NCBI RefSeq assembly: GCF_963662755.1
Contig: NZ_OY759725.1
Span: 744,001 to 808,000, forward strand
DNA length: 64,000 bases
Source: an uncultured Sulfurimonas sp.
GTDB taxonomy: Bacteria > Campylobacterota > Campylobacteria > Campylobacterales > Sulfurimonadaceae
Reading direction: 5' to 3'
Part shown: positions 27,512 through 36,407 of the stretch, one piece after another
How the letters are laid out: the number at the start of each line of letters is the position of its first letter
Position numbering within the stretch: position 1 is the stretch's first letter
The notes under the pieces: model-generated
What the model was told of the DNA's origin: nothing
Databases searched by the model: none
The model's input: the letters and a program-made list of their open reading frames with translations, nothing else
Translations under genes and position numbers: made by a program

Positions 27512-28288
27512 CTAAGCTATTACTTTTATCTTACCATTTAAAACTTCAATTTTTCCAGATAATTCATACTCAAAAACTTTACTACTAAATTTGGAAACTA
27601 CATCATCATAGTTAGAATTTTTTTTACAATATTGTAAAAACTCATCCTTATCAGGTGCACAAACTTTAATATCTACGATTTTTGATACAAACTCATCAAT
27701 ATCATATATAGCTTTAGCCATATTTTTCTCAAGCAAAGAGTTTGTTCCATCGCTATCACCTATTCTATGTGGTAGAACATAGATCTCTTTACCCATTTTT
27801 AAAGCATATTCTACACTTCTCATTGTCCCTGAATTAATATCTCCATAACTTACGATTAGAATATCTCCAAGAGCTACTACCACTTCATTTCTTATTGGAA
27901 AATTATATCTTTGGGATGGTGTACCTTGTTTAAACTGGCTAATTACCAAGCCTCTTTCTTCTATGCTTTGTATTATATTTTTATTTATCGCAGGATATCT
28001 TTTATCTAGTCCTGTTCCTGCTACCATAATAGTATTGTCAAATCCAGCCGATTTATGAGCTATGGCATCTATGCCTAAAGCTCCTCCGCTAACTATACAA
28101 ACTCCAGCATTAGATAATTTACTTACAAGCTTATGCGTTAATTCTCTTGCATATTGATTTGGCTTTCTACTACCAATGATAGATATTTTTTTTCTCTTTA
28201 ATAACTCAATATTACCTATATAAAAAAGTTCCTTTGGATACTTTTTCATTAATTTTAATTCACTTATTTCTTCTTTTATGATCTCCAT
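27512..28288 (-). CDS. dprA: DNA processing protein DprA
   Basis: Loads RecA on incoming single-stranded DNA in natural transformation. The 258-residue protein is essentially the Rossmann core: SIIGSRKPNQYA, CIVSGGALGIDAIAHKSA, TGLDKRYPAIN, and RYNFPIRNEVVVALGDILIVSYGDINSGTMRSVEYALKMGK in separate pieces. The C-terminal winged-helix part is reduced to about 50 residues, as is usual in this phylum. It overlaps the deacetylase gene by one base. Its presence suggests competence. Confidence 0.93.
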   Translation of the reverse strand: MEIIKEEISELKLMKKYPKELFYIGNIELLKRKKISIIGSRKPNQYARELTHKLVSKLSNAGVCIVSGGALGIDAIAHKSAGFDNTIMVAGTGLDKRYPAINKNIIQSIEERGLVISQFKQGTPSQRYNFPIRNEVVVALGDILIVSYGDINSGTMRSVEYALKMGKEIYVLPHRIGDSDGTNSLLEKNMAKAIYDIDEFVSKIVDIKVCAPDKDEFLQYCKKNSNYDDVVSKFSSKVFEYELSGKIEVLNGKIKVIA

Positions 28289-29301
28289 TAATAGAGCCTA
28301 TTTATATATACTAACTCAACATCTTTAAATAATTTTTTTGATTCATGCAAAGCTAAAAGAGTATTTGCATGAGGATGACCAATAGCTATAGCGCTACCAT
28401 GAAGTTTTGCAATCTTTATAGCCTTTTTAATCTGTTTTTTAATTGAACTTTTGTCTGTAAAATGATCCAAAAAAACATCTCTTGCAACATAAGTAAGCCC
28501 AAAATTTTTCATAACCTTTGGTGCTTTTGTTTGAGCTGTAGTTCTACTGTCTATAAAATTAATGTTTTGAGCTTTTAGTGCATAAATAAGACGGTTCATA
28601 GCGAGTTCGTCTGATGTAAATTTACTTCCTGTGTGATTATTAATGTAAGAGACTCTTGGAAATTCTTTCTTAATATTTTTTATAGTATTTTCTATTTTTA
28701 ACTCTGAATCATTAACGCGAAGTGTTGAAGGTTCTTCTGCATTGAAATTTTGTGCTTCCATGGGAAGATGCACCATATATATGCTCTCATGAGATGCTAA
28801 CTTTGCAGAATTTGGACGAAGTTTACTTGGGGGTAAAAATGACATTGTTAAAGGCATATTAAGACTTTTAATAGCATTAACATGAGATTTTACACTCACA
28901 TCATCTATAATAATCGCTAATTTTGGCTTTGAAGAGCTAGCTTTAATATCTCTTTTTACTCTCAATGGAGGTTCTGGTGGTTTTGGTAAAGATTCATCCT
29001 CATATTCGTGAGCAGCTGCTCCTGCATAATTTTTTGTCTCTTTTTGTAAAACATCTTTAAGTCTTGTATTTACACTTTTTTTATCGCTTTTAACACTACT
29101 CTCTTCATTTTTTTTCAAGCTTAATAGTTTTTTATTTTTTTGCGCTTTTTCTTTAATTTTTATATCATTTTTGGCTTCTTCATAGCCTATATAATATCCT
29201 CCAACCAAAGAGCTAAGACTAAGAGCTATAACAGCTAAAACCCATGCTACATATGTTAAAAATTTATTACTACTTGATTTACTTTTTTTTCTTTTTGCCA
29301 T
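28288..29301 (-). CDS. Divergent polysaccharide deacetylase family protein
   Basis: A 337-residue membrane-anchored protein. A basic N-terminus and one membrane helix (about 13-35) are followed by a charged linker (40-120). The catalytic-like domain (about 125-337) shows KLAIIIDDVSVK, MVHLPMEAQ, INNHTGSKFTSD and FIDSRTTAQTKAP, matching the YibQ-type divergent deacetylase family. The domain should be periplasmic. The substrate is unknown, possibly peptidoglycan. It is the upstream gene of dprA. Confidence 0.85.
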   Translation of the reverse strand: MAKRKKSKSSSNKFLTYVAWVLAVIALSLSSLVGGYYIGYEEAKNDIKIKEKAQKNKKLLSLKKNEESSVKSDKKSVNTRLKDVLQKETKNYAGAAAHEYEDESLPKPPEPPLRVKRDIKASSSKPKLAIIIDDVSVKSHVNAIKSLNMPLTMSFLPPSKLRPNSAKLASHESIYMVHLPMEAQNFNAEEPSTLRVNDSELKIENTIKNIKKEFPRVSYINNHTGSKFTSDELAMNRLIYALKAQNINFIDSRTTAQTKAPKVMKNFGLTYVARDVFLDHFTDKSSIKKQIKKAIKIAKLHGSAIAIGHPHANTLLALHESKKLFKDVELVYINRLY

Positions 29302-29416
29302 TTAAAATACAATCTCCAAAATTTTTATAACTATATCTAAAAAAGCAAAAAAACAAAACTTTTATGACAACTAGACATATTTATAGTTTGCGAGCTTTTT
29401 TTAAGCATACTTTATG

Positions 29417-29422
29417 TATAAT
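29417..29422 (+). promoter_or_regulatory. -10 box of rpsF-ssb-rpsR
   Basis: TATAAT in the context TTTATGTATAATTCCGCG, with a TG three bases in front. It leaves a leader of about 95 bases before rpsF, which holds small hairpins (see findings). Confidence 0.55.
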
Positions 29423-29523
29423 TCCGCGTTCCTTTCTCTTTGTATCATTTAGAATAATGATATATATACATCCGAAAGGGAAACAATGCCATAACGGCAA
29501 ATACCAAAAGGAGATTATACTCT

Positions 29524-29934
29524 ATGAGAAACTACGAAAACTTAGTTATCGTTAAACCAACATTTACAGCCGAAGAAATCCAAGCTAGCATCAAAGCTAT
29601 CGAAGAAACAATCACTTCTAACGGTGGCGAAATCGCTACTACTGACTCAATGGGAATGAGAAAACTTGCATATCCTATTAACAAAAATGAACGTGGTTAC
29701 TACCATGTTATCTATTACTCTATTGCTCCTTCAGCGATTAGTGAAATTGAAAGACGTTTCCGTATCAATGAAGATCTTCTTCGTTTTGTAACTATCAAAT
29801 ATGATACAAATCGTGAAGTAATTGCATGGAAGCAATTAGTTGAAAAAGCACAGAAAAAAGCAGCTGCTCCTGCAAAAGAAGAAGCTCAAGTAACTGAAGA
29901 AGCTCCAGCAGTTGAAGAAGCAGCAGCTGAGTAA
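29524..29934 (+). CDS. rpsF: 30S ribosomal protein S6
   Basis: Small-subunit protein that pairs with S18 on the platform. The 136 residues begin RNYENLVIVKPTFTAEEI and include GGEIATTDSMGMRKLAYPINKNERGYYHVIYY and the RFRINEDLLRFVTIKYD end of the domain. An Ala/Glu-rich tail of about 35 residues follows. A strong AAAAGGAG site precedes the ATG. Operon with ssb and rpsR. Confidence 0.97.
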   Translation: MRNYENLVIVKPTFTAEEIQASIKAIEETITSNGGEIATTDSMGMRKLAYPINKNERGYYHVIYYSIAPSAISEIERRFRINEDLLRFVTIKYDTNREVIAWKQLVEKAQKKAAAPAKEEAQVTEEAPAVEEAAAE

Positions 29935-29965
29935 TCAGTAAAGCTTAAAAGAATAAGGAATTCCC

Positions 29966-30526
29966 ATGTACAATAAAGTTATATTAGTTGGACGATTAAC
30001 TCGCGATATTGAACTTAGATATACTCAAGGTGGAATGGCAGTTGCAAATACTGCTATTGCTACAAACCATAACTATTCTAGTAATGGTGAAAAAAAAGAA
30101 GAAGTATGCTACACAGATATTACTTTTTTTGCACGTAGTGCAGAAATTGCCAACCAATACCTTCGTAAAGGAAGTCAAATCCTAGTAGAAGGAAGACTTA
30201 AATTTGATAAATGGGTAGATCAAAGTGGACAAAATAGAAGCAAGCACTCTGTAGTTGTTGAAACTATGAAAATGCTAGACTCTAAGGGTGATAACCAAGG
30301 TGGCGGATATCAAGCTCCTGCACAAAACAATAGTGCACAAAGCTATAATCAACCACAAGGTCAACAACAAACCCAAAGTTACCAACAGCAACAACCAAGC
30401 TATGGTAATAATGAGCCTAGACAACAACAAAGTTATCAACAACAGGCTTCTACTCAAAGTCGTCAGATGCCAAGCAGTGATTCTGTTCCTGTGATTGATA
30501 TCGATGAAGATGAAATTCCATTTTAG
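29966..30526 (+). CDS. ssb: Single-stranded DNA-binding protein
   Basis: Tetrameric ssDNA-binding protein. The OB fold (about 1-108) has MYNKVILVGRLTRDIELRYTQGG split over the first 23 residues, WVDQSGQNRSKHSVVVE, and the usual aromatic positions. A Gln/Asn-rich linker of about 60 residues follows. The acidic tip DIDEDEIPF, which docks partner enzymes, is intact. It lies between the two ribosomal genes, as in many bacteria. Confidence 0.97.
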   Translation: MYNKVILVGRLTRDIELRYTQGGMAVANTAIATNHNYSSNGEKKEEVCYTDITFFARSAEIANQYLRKGSQILVEGRLKFDKWVDQSGQNRSKHSVVVETMKMLDSKGDNQGGGYQAPAQNNSAQSYNQPQGQQQTQSYQQQQPSYGNNEPRQQQSYQQQASTQSRQMPSSDSVPVIDIDEDEIPF

Positions 30527-30550
30527 AAAATAGATAATAAAGGAAATAAC

Positions 30551-30814
30551 ATGGCAGAAAAAAGAAAATACAAAAAAAGATATTGTAAATATTGTGAATC
30601 AAAAGTTGATTTTATGGACTACAAAGATGTAGGAGCATTACGTTTCTCTCTTTCAGAGCGTTATAAAATTATGCCTCGTCGTCTTACAGGAAATTGTAAA
30701 CGTCACCAAGATATGATCTCAGCAGTTATAAAAAGAGCTAGAGCAGCAGCATTAGTTCCATATACTGTAACAAGAAAAGCAGTTGTAACTGCACCATTTG
30801 AAAACCTAAGATAG
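30551..30814 (+). CDS. rpsR: 30S ribosomal protein S18
   Basis: Binds S6 in the small-subunit platform. The 87 residues show [19 protein letters not shown] near the start, [12 protein letters not shown], and an Arg/Lys-rich C-terminal helix. The pattern C-x2-C ... C-x2-H (CKYC and CKRH) is the zinc-binding form of S18. AAAGGA precedes the ATG. Confidence 0.97.
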   Translation: MAEKRKYKKRYCKYCESKVDFMDYKDVGALRFSLSERYKIMPRRLTGNCKRHQDMISAVIKRARAAALVPYTVTRKAVVTAPFENLR

Positions 30815-30828
30815 GTTTTACTACACTC

Positions 30829-30857
30829 GTCATTCTTGGTTAATATCCAAGAATGAC
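30829..30857 (+). terminator. Hairpin after rpsR
   Basis: GTCATTCTTGG (30829-30839), loop TTAATAT, CCAAGAATGAC (30847-30857): a perfect 11-bp stem 15 bases after the rpsR stop. No T run follows it, so it may end transcripts with Rho help, protect the 3' end, or be a repeat copy. Confidence 0.5.
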
Positions 30858-30924
30858 AAACTTTCAAACTCTTTTATTAAACTAGGAATATTTTTTGCTT
30901 ATATAAAGTTAAAAAAGTAGTCTT

Positions 30925-32637
30925 ATGCGTATTCTTTTCATTTTATTTTTACTACTAACTTGCATATATGCAAAAAGTTCTGACTTCTCAGTTATTATTG
31001 ATGAACCCTTTAATGATGCTTTATTTGATATTACTCAAGATTATGACAGAGAAATAAGCGCAGTAGGATTTTCAAGAGAGTTCAAAAAAACATCTTCTTC
31101 TCAAAGTAAAACTTACACTAATGCCTTTGATTATCTATCTAGTATTTCAGATGCACATGGTCCTCAGATGCGACTTGTAAAAATTGATAATTATGCAAAT
31201 ATATCACTAAGCAAAACTACAAAAATGTCTAGTTTTAGTGAAGCTGTTTCAGTTGTTAAAACTCCTTCTAATGGTTATTTTATTGGCGGACATACTCTTG
31301 ATGGTTCTTTGATTATTTTAAAATTAAGTTCTAATGGCGATACTATTTTCAATAAAACATTTGGTACAAAAAATTTCGATAAAATGAGTAATCTTATAGC
31401 ACTTAGTGATGGTGGTGTTTTAGCTATAGGTTCTTCTATTACTTCTCGCTCACAAAATGATGCTTTATTTGAAACTGGGCTTGGTCTTAATGACATCTAC
31501 TTAACACGTTTTTCAAAAGATGGTAGAAAACTCTGGAGTAAAAAATATGGTACAGAGTATGACGATAGAGGAATAGATGCAGTTGAAGCATATGACGGTT
31601 CTATCTTAGTTTTAAGCACTACGAGTTACGATAAAAACAGAGATGTAACACTAATGCGTATAACTGAAAATGGAAATAAAATATGGCTAAAACACTACAA
31701 ATCAAATGATGTTATTACTCCATATAAAATCATCAGACTAAGAGATAATAATTTTTTACTCTCCTTAACTCAAAAAGACGAAATGCAAAAAGAGCAGATA
31801 AGACTTATAAAATTTGATTTACAAAAAAATATCCTAATTGATACAAAAATTCATACAACTTATACTAGCGCACTCAAAGATATACAAGAGTATTCAGATG
31901 GTTCTTTAATTGGTGTTGGATATGTAAGAGACACTTTTAACACAGATGCACTTGTGATGGTTATAGACAGCAATTTGGATATGCTTTATCAAGAACATTA
32001 TGGAGAAGAAAACTACGATATTTTTAATGCTGTTACTATCTTGCATAATTCCCAAGCTGCCGTTGCTGGAATATACACATATAAAGATTCACAAGAGTCA
32101 AATATGTGGGTAGCAAAGTTAAATAGAGATGCTACTTTAGCTCAAAAATCTTTAAAATCTATAAATATTTATGAAGAGTTAAAAAAGTTATTTAGCAAAG
32201 AGATAGCAGCTAAGAAGATTCTGATAAAAGAAGATTTAACTATTGAGCTTACAGATGCTGAGCTTTATTTTAAAATTGCTGAGTACAAACTTACACAAAA
32301 ACAAAAACTCTATCTGGATAAATTTTCAGACAAATTAGTTGACTTTTTACATAGATACAGACAATACATAGACTCTTTAGAGATAAATGGACATACATCA
32401 AGCGAATGGAATGGTGCTGATTTTACAAATAGATATCTAAAAAATGAAAAATTATCTATGCAAAGATCTTATGAAACACTAAGTTATATTTTTGCAAAAC
32501 AAGATCTAAAAAAACAGACCTGGTTAAGTGAAATTCTCAAAGGTAGCGGTTTTAGTTACTCTAAACGAATTATGAATAACGAGAGCGAAAATAGAGATCG
32601 CTCAAGAAGAGTGAATTTTAAAATACTTTTAAAATAA
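30925..32637 (+). CDS. Exported beta-propeller-like protein with C-terminal OmpA domain
   Basis: A 570-residue protein with a signal peptide (1-17). The middle part (about 95-400) repeats a short blade pattern of the type 'GGY..GG....DG.L..L...G...W.K.YG', for example DIYLTRFSKDGRKLWSKKYGTEYDDRG and LMRITENGNKIWLKHY, as in propeller/delta-60-like repeats. The C-terminal 130 residues are OmpA-like (LEINGHTSSEW ... RDRSRRVNFKI), with the arginines that contact diaminopimelate. So it may tie an extracellular or periplasmic propeller to peptidoglycan. It is a single-gene unit. Confidence 0.75.
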   Translation: MRILFILFLLLTCIYAKSSDFSVIIDEPFNDALFDITQDYDREISAVGFSREFKKTSSSQSKTYTNAFDYLSSISDAHGPQMRLVKIDNYANISLSKTTKMSSFSEAVSVVKTPSNGYFIGGHTLDGSLIILKLSSNGDTIFNKTFGTKNFDKMSNLIALSDGGVLAIGSSITSRSQNDALFETGLGLNDIYLTRFSKDGRKLWSKKYGTEYDDRGIDAVEAYDGSILVLSTTSYDKNRDVTLMRITENGNKIWLKHYKSNDVITPYKIIRLRDNNFLLSLTQKDEMQKEQIRLIKFDLQKNILIDTKIHTTYTSALKDIQEYSDGSLIGVGYVRDTFNTDALVMVIDSNLDMLYQEHYGEENYDIFNAVTILHNSQAAVAGIYTYKDSQESNMWVAKLNRDATLAQKSLKSINIYEELKKLFSKEIAAKKILIKEDLTIELTDAELYFKIAEYKLTQKQKLYLDKFSDKLVDFLHRYRQYIDSLEINGHTSSEWNGADFTNRYLKNEKLSMQRSYETLSYIFAKQDLKKQTWLSEILKGSGFSYSKRIMNNESENRDRSRRVNFKILLK

Positions 32638-32640
32638 GTA

Positions 32641-32955
32641 CTAAAGAGTTAATGCAGACTCTCTAAAACTCAGGCGAACTTTGTCTTGTTTTAGTTTTTT
32701 GTATAGTTTAAATTTTGCTTTTTCTAGCTCTTCATCATCTAAAGAGAATTCAGATTTTAGTACATCATTTTCTATTTGAGCGCTATCCATTGCAAAAAGT
32801 TTTAACTCTTTTTTTGTAAGTTTAGACTTTAAAACGCCATACAAAACTTTGTCATCTTCTATAAATAGCTCTATATCCATTTTACAAAATCTAGCTAGCA
32901 TCTCTCTAAAACTATTTTCCTTGTTGTACTGTTTCCAAACTGTATTTTCTAACAT
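32641..32955 (-). CDS. Small protein of unknown function downstream of serB
   Basis: A 104-residue, charged, soluble protein without signal or membrane segment. It has many Lys and Glu and a helical C-terminus (DDEELEKAKFKLYKKLKQDK). I recognise no family. Its ATG overlaps the serB stop by one base (TAATG), so translation should be coupled to serB. It converges with the propeller-OmpA gene. Confidence 0.6.
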   Translation of the reverse strand: MLENTVWKQYNKENSFREMLARFCKMDIELFIEDDKVLYGVLKSKLTKKELKLFAMDSAQIENDVLKSEFSLDDEELEKAKFKLYKKLKQDKVRLSFRESALTL

Positions 32956-33578
32956 TATAATTTCTCCAATATTTTTGTTAAATCTTTTTCTTTAATAATT
33001 ATATTTGCTTCTTTTTCTAAAATTTCTCTTGCACAAAAAGCGACTCTAGTTCCCGCGTATGCAAACATACTTAAGTCATTTGCACCATCTCCACATACTA
33101 ATGTTTCTTCTTTTGATACACCTAAAATATTTTGCAATCTTATGAGCATATCACCTTTTGAAAAGTTAAACATCATATCTCCACCTACAAGACCTGTAAG
33201 TTTTCCATCTTTTTGATGTAGTATGTTTGAAAAATCAGCATCATAACCCAATATATCTTTTGCAAAAGAGGTAGCGGTTCTAAAACCACCGCTAAAGCAA
33301 ATAACAATAATTCCTCTTTTTTTGAGTTCTGCTATTGTTTCTACTGCACCTTTCATATAAGGTAAATTTTGACTTATTTTCTCAACCACAGCATAATCAA
33401 GACCTTTTAAAAGTCCAACTCTTTGTTGTAGTGACTCAAAAAAATCAAGTCTTCCAGACATTGCCTCTTCGGTTATACGACTTACTTCTTTACCAAAGCC
33501 TAATTCTTCGGCAAAAAAATCAATAGTTTCACCATCCATCAATGTAGAATCAAAATCAAATACAGCTAGTTTTAGCAT
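32955..33578 (-). CDS. serB: Phosphoserine phosphatase
   Basis: Last step of serine synthesis; HAD-superfamily hydrolase. Asp8 (nucleophile) and Asp10 stand in VFDFDSTLMDGE; ICFSGGFRTAT carries motif II; GDGANDLSMFAYAG is motif IV. The cap insert after motif I is the SerB type. At 207 residues it matches short bacterial SerB proteins. The divergent MetF-like gene shares the 54-base promoter gap. Confidence 0.9.
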   Translation of the reverse strand: MLKLAVFDFDSTLMDGETIDFFAEELGFGKEVSRITEEAMSGRLDFFESLQQRVGLLKGLDYAVVEKISQNLPYMKGAVETIAELKKRGIIVICFSGGFRTATSFAKDILGYDADFSNILHQKDGKLTGLVGGDMMFNFSKGDMLIRLQNILGVSKEETLVCGDGANDLSMFAYAGTRVAFCAREILEKEANIIIKEKDLTKILEKL

Positions 33579-33597
33579 CTATATCACTCACTTTTGT

Positions 33598-33603
33598 TAT
33601 AAT
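33598..33603 (+). promoter_or_regulatory. -10 box of the MetF-like gene
   Basis: TATAAT in the context CTTTTGTTATAATGTCGC, 29 bases before the TTG start. Confidence 0.55.
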
Positions 33604-33632
33604 GTCGCAATTATACCCACTTAGGATTTTTT

Positions 33633-34544
33633 TTGTTTGATAAACTAATAAATAAGCTAAAAAACGACACATATATTACTCTTGAGACAACGCCTGGTCA
33701 CTCTCCTAGTTTTTCTCCTCTTATAGATAAGATAGAAGAACTTGATTTACAAAACTATGTTGATGGATTTTCAACAACCGACAACCCTTTAGCTAAACTA
33801 AAATACAACTCTCTTTTTGCAGCAAAAATGCTTCAAGATAGATTTAACAAACCTGTTATTGCAACAATGAGCATGAGAGATAGAAACAAAATAGCATTAC
33901 AATCAGATCTCTTGGGTGCAAATGAAGTTGATGTAAGAGCTATTTTAGCTCTTACTGGTGACCCTGCAACTATATCTAATCAACCTCATACAAAAGGTGT
34001 TTTTGAAGCTGATAGTTCACTTTTACTTGACATCATAAGCGCTTTTAATTCAGGTATGGATTATGCAGGTAAAGCACTCTCACATAAACCAAAAGAGATA
34101 TATCCCTTTGCTGTTGTAAACTCTTTTGCCAAAAATCCAAAAACACTTCAAAAGAAGATGCAAAAAAAGATAAAACATGGAGCAAAAGGAATTATCACTC
34201 AACCTGTGTATGATTTAGAAAATGCAAAACAATTACTAGAATTAAAAGAAGCAGCAAACAATGAATGTTGCTCACAAAATCAAAATGCCGAACTTATTTT
34301 AGGTGTTTTTCCTATTACAAAACTTAGAACTGCACAATTTTTATCTGCTCATGTTCCTGGCATAAATGTTCCACAAAGATGGATAGATGCACTAAGAATT
34401 GCAAACGAGAGGGGAGCAGAGGAAGAGTATAAAGTTGGTTTTGAACTTAGTAAAAACTTATTTGATTCTCTTAAAGAGTATCATCCAAAAATCCACTTAA
34501 TGACTGCAAATCAATTTACTTTAGCAAAAGAACTGCTAAAATAA
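33633..34544 (+). CDS. Methylenetetrahydrofolate reductase family protein
   Basis: A 303-residue TIM-barrel protein of the MTHFR/MetF family, which reduces methylene-THF to methyl-THF for methionine synthesis. ITLETTPGHSPSF near residue 16 carries the family glutamate, and AILALTGDPA is the typical strand with aspartate. KIKHGAKGIITQPVYDLENA and GVFPITKLRTAQFL also fit. It is diverged from E. coli MetF. The start is a TTG with AGGA six bases upstream. It converges with the HD-GYP gene and overlaps it by 9 bases. Confidence 0.75.
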   Translation: MFDKLINKLKNDTYITLETTPGHSPSFSPLIDKIEELDLQNYVDGFSTTDNPLAKLKYNSLFAAKMLQDRFNKPVIATMSMRDRNKIALQSDLLGANEVDVRAILALTGDPATISNQPHTKGVFEADSSLLLDIISAFNSGMDYAGKALSHKPKEIYPFAVVNSFAKNPKTLQKKMQKKIKHGAKGIITQPVYDLENAKQLLELKEAANNECCSQNQNAELILGVFPITKLRTAQFLSAHVPGINVPQRWIDALRIANERGAEEEYKVGFELSKNLFDSLKEYHPKIHLMTANQFTLAKELLK

Positions 34545-36278
34545 TTTTTCTAAATCACTTATACTATTTATATTGTCTTTTTTTACATTAAAACATTTAT
34601 AAGTGATAGTTACACCTGTGCCTTGCAATACATCTTCTAACTCTTTTATATGCATCTCTATCTTCTCTTGTTTTTTACTTAACACTAAAAAATCATCTCC
34701 ATAAATTCTAAAAATAAAATCACTTTTATTTAAACTTACTAATTTTTGAGCAAATTTTTTAAGAAGTAAATCTCCATCTGTCCAACTTGTTTTACTATTG
34801 TACTGACTAAAATTATGCAAATAAATACCACATATGCATTTTGTGTTAAATTCATTAATATGGCTGTGTGCTAGAACAAACTCTAAATACTCTTTGTTAT
34901 AAACCCCAGTAACTTGATCTTTGTAAAAATAAACAAATCTCTCTTTTTCTATCTTACTTTTTGGTCTTTGCGTTATTGTTCTCTCAACTTCAATATCTTT
35001 CAATACTACACAAGCTGCATTAACTACTTGTGTATTAAACTGTTTACCCGACAACTCTCCTAGCTCAAGAATCGCCATTTCAACGCTTTTTCTAGGTTTA
35101 TATACACGGTTTGTTGTCATTGCATCAAAAGCATCTGCGACTGTCATTATTTGAGACATTATTGGTATTTGATCACCTTTTAATCCAAAAGGGTATCCAC
35201 TACCATCATAATGTTCATGATGATAACGCACAATATCTGCAATATCTTTGTAAATATCTACACTACTAAGCAAATCATAACTTACAACAACGTGTTCTTT
35301 AATAATCTCATACTCTAAATCATTTAAAGATCCAGGACGCAATAAAATAGAATCAGGAGTTGAAATTTTTCCAATATCATGCAACATACAAGCTCTACGC
35401 AAAATTTCAATTTTTTCTTTATTAAATCCCATCTCTTGTGCTATCAAAACCGAATATTGTGCAACTCTATCTGAGTGCCCTGCTGTATAACTATCTCTTT
35501 TTTCTATGATATTTACAAGTGAATATATATGTTGTTCGTAATCTTTTACTTTGCTTTTAATAACTTCATTTGCTTTTTTTCGTCCAAAATATATAAAAAT
35601 CAATCCAAATATATATACAACAAAAGCAATAATAGAATTAACAAAAGAGTGTGAAAATGCTTCTTCTTCATATTTTTTCATAGGAATTGACACAGAGACT
35701 CCACCGCGAATATCTCCTAGTTTATAACCTTGAAAAGCGTGACATTTTAAGCATGATTGATCTACTACAAGAGGTCTTAAATAACGAAAATACTCTTTAT
35801 TATCAATCAAAGATTTTTCATAAATTGCTTTGCGAGTTACTTCTACACTTTGCAATGCTTTTTCTTCCCAAGCATCTGGTTTGTTTTTAGGGTTCATAAG
35901 AATTCTACTAGTAATATGACCCTTTGTTCCATAAAGTTCACTATAATCTCTCATCATTTGAGAAAGAGTATATGCTGGATTCATAAGAGTTAGTTCTTGA
36001 GATGCTGTGGTATTTACATCTCTATTTATTATATGAGAAAGATAAGGGTTAGGAGGTGTTTTATCTGTTATTGGAACATAAACTCCACCGTGTGAAGATA
36101 CCCACATACGATATGCCAAATCTTTGTTTACGCTAACAACTGCTTCATTTTTAGCCAACATATCTGCATAACCATACTCTTGGTATGTAGATGTAACAAC
36201 AACACTTAACATTAAAGATGTCCAAATAAAAAGAATAAGATAAACTATTTTATCTATAAAGTGTGTTTTATAACTCAA
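34536..36278 (-). CDS. HD-GYP phosphodiesterase with heme-type DUF3365 sensor and degenerate GGDEF
   Basis: A 580-residue membrane sensor. Membrane helix 1 (about 10-28) and helix 2 (about 210-230) enclose a periplasmic Tll0287-like (DUF3365) domain with a CLKCH c-type heme motif. The HD-GYP domain is complete: AGHSDRVAQYS, LHDIGK, RYHHEHYDGSGYP and ADAFDAMT, so it should degrade c-di-GMP. The C-terminal domain resembles GGDEF (DQVTGVYNKEYLEF) but has YGDDF, so it should not synthesise it. Heme-linked redox or gas sensing is inferred. Confidence 0.88.
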   Translation of the reverse strand: MSYKTHFIDKIVYLILFIWTSLMLSVVVTSTYQEYGYADMLAKNEAVVSVNKDLAYRMWVSSHGGVYVPITDKTPPNPYLSHIINRDVNTTASQELTLMNPAYTLSQMMRDYSELYGTKGHITSRILMNPKNKPDAWEEKALQSVEVTRKAIYEKSLIDNKEYFRYLRPLVVDQSCLKCHAFQGYKLGDIRGGVSVSIPMKKYEEEAFSHSFVNSIIAFVVYIFGLIFIYFGRKKANEVIKSKVKDYEQHIYSLVNIIEKRDSYTAGHSDRVAQYSVLIAQEMGFNKEKIEILRRACMLHDIGKISTPDSILLRPGSLNDLEYEIIKEHVVVSYDLLSSVDIYKDIADIVRYHHEHYDGSGYPFGLKGDQIPIMSQIMTVADAFDAMTTNRVYKPRKSVEMAILELGELSGKQFNTQVVNAACVVLKDIEVERTITQRPKSKIEKERFVYFYKDQVTGVYNKEYLEFVLAHSHINEFNTKCICGIYLHNFSQYNSKTSWTDGDLLLKKFAQKLVSLNKSDFIFRIYGDDFLVLSKKQEKIEMHIKELEDVLQGTGVTITYKCFNVKKDNINSISDLEKLF

Positions 36279-36364
36279 ACTTATACCTTTGACGATTTTT
36301 TACAATTATATCTTACGATGACTAAAATACAAATATTAGCTTTAAAAGAGATTCTATATTTTGC

Positions 36365-36370
36365 TATAAT
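36365..36370 (+). promoter_or_regulatory. -10 box of serS
   Basis: TATAAT in the context ATTTTGCTATAATCAC, 37 bases before the serS start. Confidence 0.6.
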
Positions 36371-36407
36371 CACACTATTATTTTAAGAAATATTTACTAG
36401 GAAGATT

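Noticed and set aside
29364-29555. 63-codon frame before and into rpsF
   Set aside because: It spans the -10 box and the leader and enters rpsF in another frame. No support.
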